Positions 12,959 through 13,771 of a stretch of DNA of 13,771 bases are shown here, piece after piece. The position numbers were made by a program, and so were the translations under genes. The notes under the pieces are model-generated. The model did not search any database and was not told where the DNA came from. It worked only from the letters and a program-made list of their open reading frames with translations. How positions within the stretch are numbered: the first letter of the stretch is position 1; each line of letters opens with the position of its first letter. Source of the DNA: Akkermansiaceae bacterium UBA4145 (lineage in GTDB: Bacteria > Verrucomicrobiota > Verrucomicrobiia > Verrucomicrobiales > Akkermansiaceae); contig DFWB01000245.1 of the NCBI GenBank assembly GCA_002380675.1, positions 469 through 14,239 on the forward strand, given 5' to 3'.

Positions 12959-13771
12959 CTAGGAGGCTGGATCAGCAGGTGTGTCGTCGGGCAGGGGTAG
13001 GGAAGGCGAATGCTTACTCGCTGAAAGAGCTCGCTTGGTGAGCCAGACAAAGCCTGTCAGAGAGGCGAGGAGGAGGAGAATCCAGAGGAGATTGCCCATG
13101 ATCCAGTTCAGGTCGGGTATCTTGGTGAGGTCGAATCGGCGGACCACGCGCTTACTCCGAGCGCTGTAGAGGGCATTTCCGTTGTCGGCACGATCAGAAT
13201 TGAAGAGCAGGTGGAACCCGGCATTGCGAACGGCAGGATTGGTTTCATTACCACTCCCGTTGACTTCAGGCCCAAGGTTGCTGGGCTGGCCATACTTGTT
13301 GGCTTCTGTTCGCCCGAGGCGGGATCGCCAGAGATCTGATTCTCCCTCTCCTCCGCCTCGTTCCGAGGAGAAGTAGAGAAAGTCACCATGGTCGGTCAGG
13401 ACAGGACCAGTATCGTTGGCCGGAGAACTGATATCCTCGAGGAATCTCGCATGACGGAACAGAGGGGTGTCCGCAAGTTCGGCGAGGTCCCTACTGGTGC
13501 CAGTGGGGCCGTCGGCATCGGGTTCCCAACCCAGTCCGTAGAGCGGGCTATAGCGATAATGCGCTTCCAGGCACAAGGTCACCAACGCGGTGACGATGAC
13601 CTTTCCCATCTGCCCTCCGTGTCCACCGCCCGTATTCCAGGACCCATCGGTATTCTGGGAGTTCACAAAGCCGGGGTGCATTTTCTCCATCCACTTCCGC
13701 CACGCCGGGCCCTGATGCTGGTAGGAGGCTACGCTGCCGTAGTAGGCGTGATAAATATCTTCCAGTTTGAA
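12959..13771 (-). CDS. Squalene-cyclase-like repeat / PD40 / membrane protein (3' part, cut by window edge)
   Basis: The last 270 codons of a larger gene that enters from beyond the right edge. Numbering from the edge, residues 1-85 are the end of a squalene-cyclase/prenyltransferase-like barrel: YYGSVASYQHQGPAWRKW at 10-27, then TDGSWNTGGGHGG (41-53) and CLEAHYRYSPLYGL. This aligns by eye with the C-terminus of the downstream 1055-residue protein (YYATLALYQHQGPVWKEW). Residues 100-210 are PD40 blades: ANDTGPVLTDHGDFLYFSSE, then GNETNPAVRNAGFHLLFNSDR. Then come one transmembrane helix (about 222-244) and a 26-residue cytoplasmic tail. It ends in TAG, and a second in-frame TAA follows one codon later. 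The ATG at 13690 is internal, not the start. Function unknown; probably forms a complex with its neighbour. Confidence 0.85.
   Translation of the reverse strand, partial: FKLEDIYHAYYGSVASYQHQGPAWRKWMEKMHPGFVNSQNTDGSWNTGGGHGGQMGKVIVTALVTLCLEAHYRYSPLYGLGWEPDADGPTGTSRDLAELADTPLFRHARFLEDISSPANDTGPVLTDHGDFLYFSSERGGGEGESDLWRSRLGRTEANKYGQPSNLGPEVNGSGNETNPAVRNAGFHLLFNSDRADNGNALYSARSKRVVRRFDLTKIPDLNWIMGNLLWILLLLASLTGFVWLTKRALSASKHSPSLPLPDDTPADPAS

Noticed and set aside
12944..12961. Stop-codon readthrough producing one giant protein from the two large membrane genes
   Set aside because: Two in-frame stops (TAG then TAA) one codon apart make readthrough improbable, and no selenocysteine- or pyrrolysine-type signal is evident.
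1..13771. CRISPR array, tRNA, rRNA, insertion sequence or prophage
   Set aside because: No regularly spaced direct repeats, no cloverleaf or rRNA-like stretch, no transposase or integrase, and no abrupt composition change were seen on either strand.

Overview
The window looks like a chromosomal stretch from a free-living, probably aquatic member of the Verrucomicrobiota (Planctomycetes-Verrucomicrobia-Chlamydiae superphylum). This is an inference from gene content: a secreted sulfatase, two secreted DUF1080 (3-keto-disaccharide hydrolase family) proteins, a PQQ-type beta-propeller protein, and two membrane proteins combining squalene-cyclase-like repeats with PD40 propeller blades. That mix is characteristic of Verrucomicrobia and Planctomycetes. 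Coding density is high, codon use looks uniform, and I see no tRNA, rRNA, CRISPR array, insertion sequence or phage gene.

Layout. (1) Positions 1-2396, minus strand: a housekeeping set read right to left, CPBP-family membrane protease, then comF (overlapping it by 8 bp), then the 5' part of accD, which is cut by the left window edge. (2) Positions 2521-4037, plus strand: a small 78-residue orphan gene translationally coupled to bioA (biotin synthesis). (3) Positions 4063-7471, minus strand: a tight cluster read right to left, secreted DUF1080 protein, murI (glutamate racemase), secreted sulfatase with an extra C-terminal lectin-like domain. (4) Positions 7604-9717, plus strand: divergent from region 3, a secreted PQQ-repeat beta-propeller and a second secreted DUF1080 protein, closed by a hairpin terminator. 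(5) Positions 9776-13771, minus strand: two adjacent large membrane-anchored proteins built from the same modules (PD40 blades, transmembrane helices, squalene-cyclase/prenyltransferase-like repeats); the upstream one runs off the right edge.

How the genes may work together. Regions 3 and 4 share a 132-bp divergent control region that carries a perfect 8-bp inverted repeat. They encode four exported proteins plausibly concerned with sulfated or oxidised glycans, with a peptidoglycan-precursor enzyme (MurI) embedded among them. Region 5 is the most unusual part. The two proteins share PD40 and cyclase-repeat modules in different order, lie in the same reading frame, and are separated only by TAG-CCC-TAA and three more codons. 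They probably form an envelope-anchored complex of unknown function.

There is no gene-free stretch over 300 bases. The longest gap is 8846-9090.
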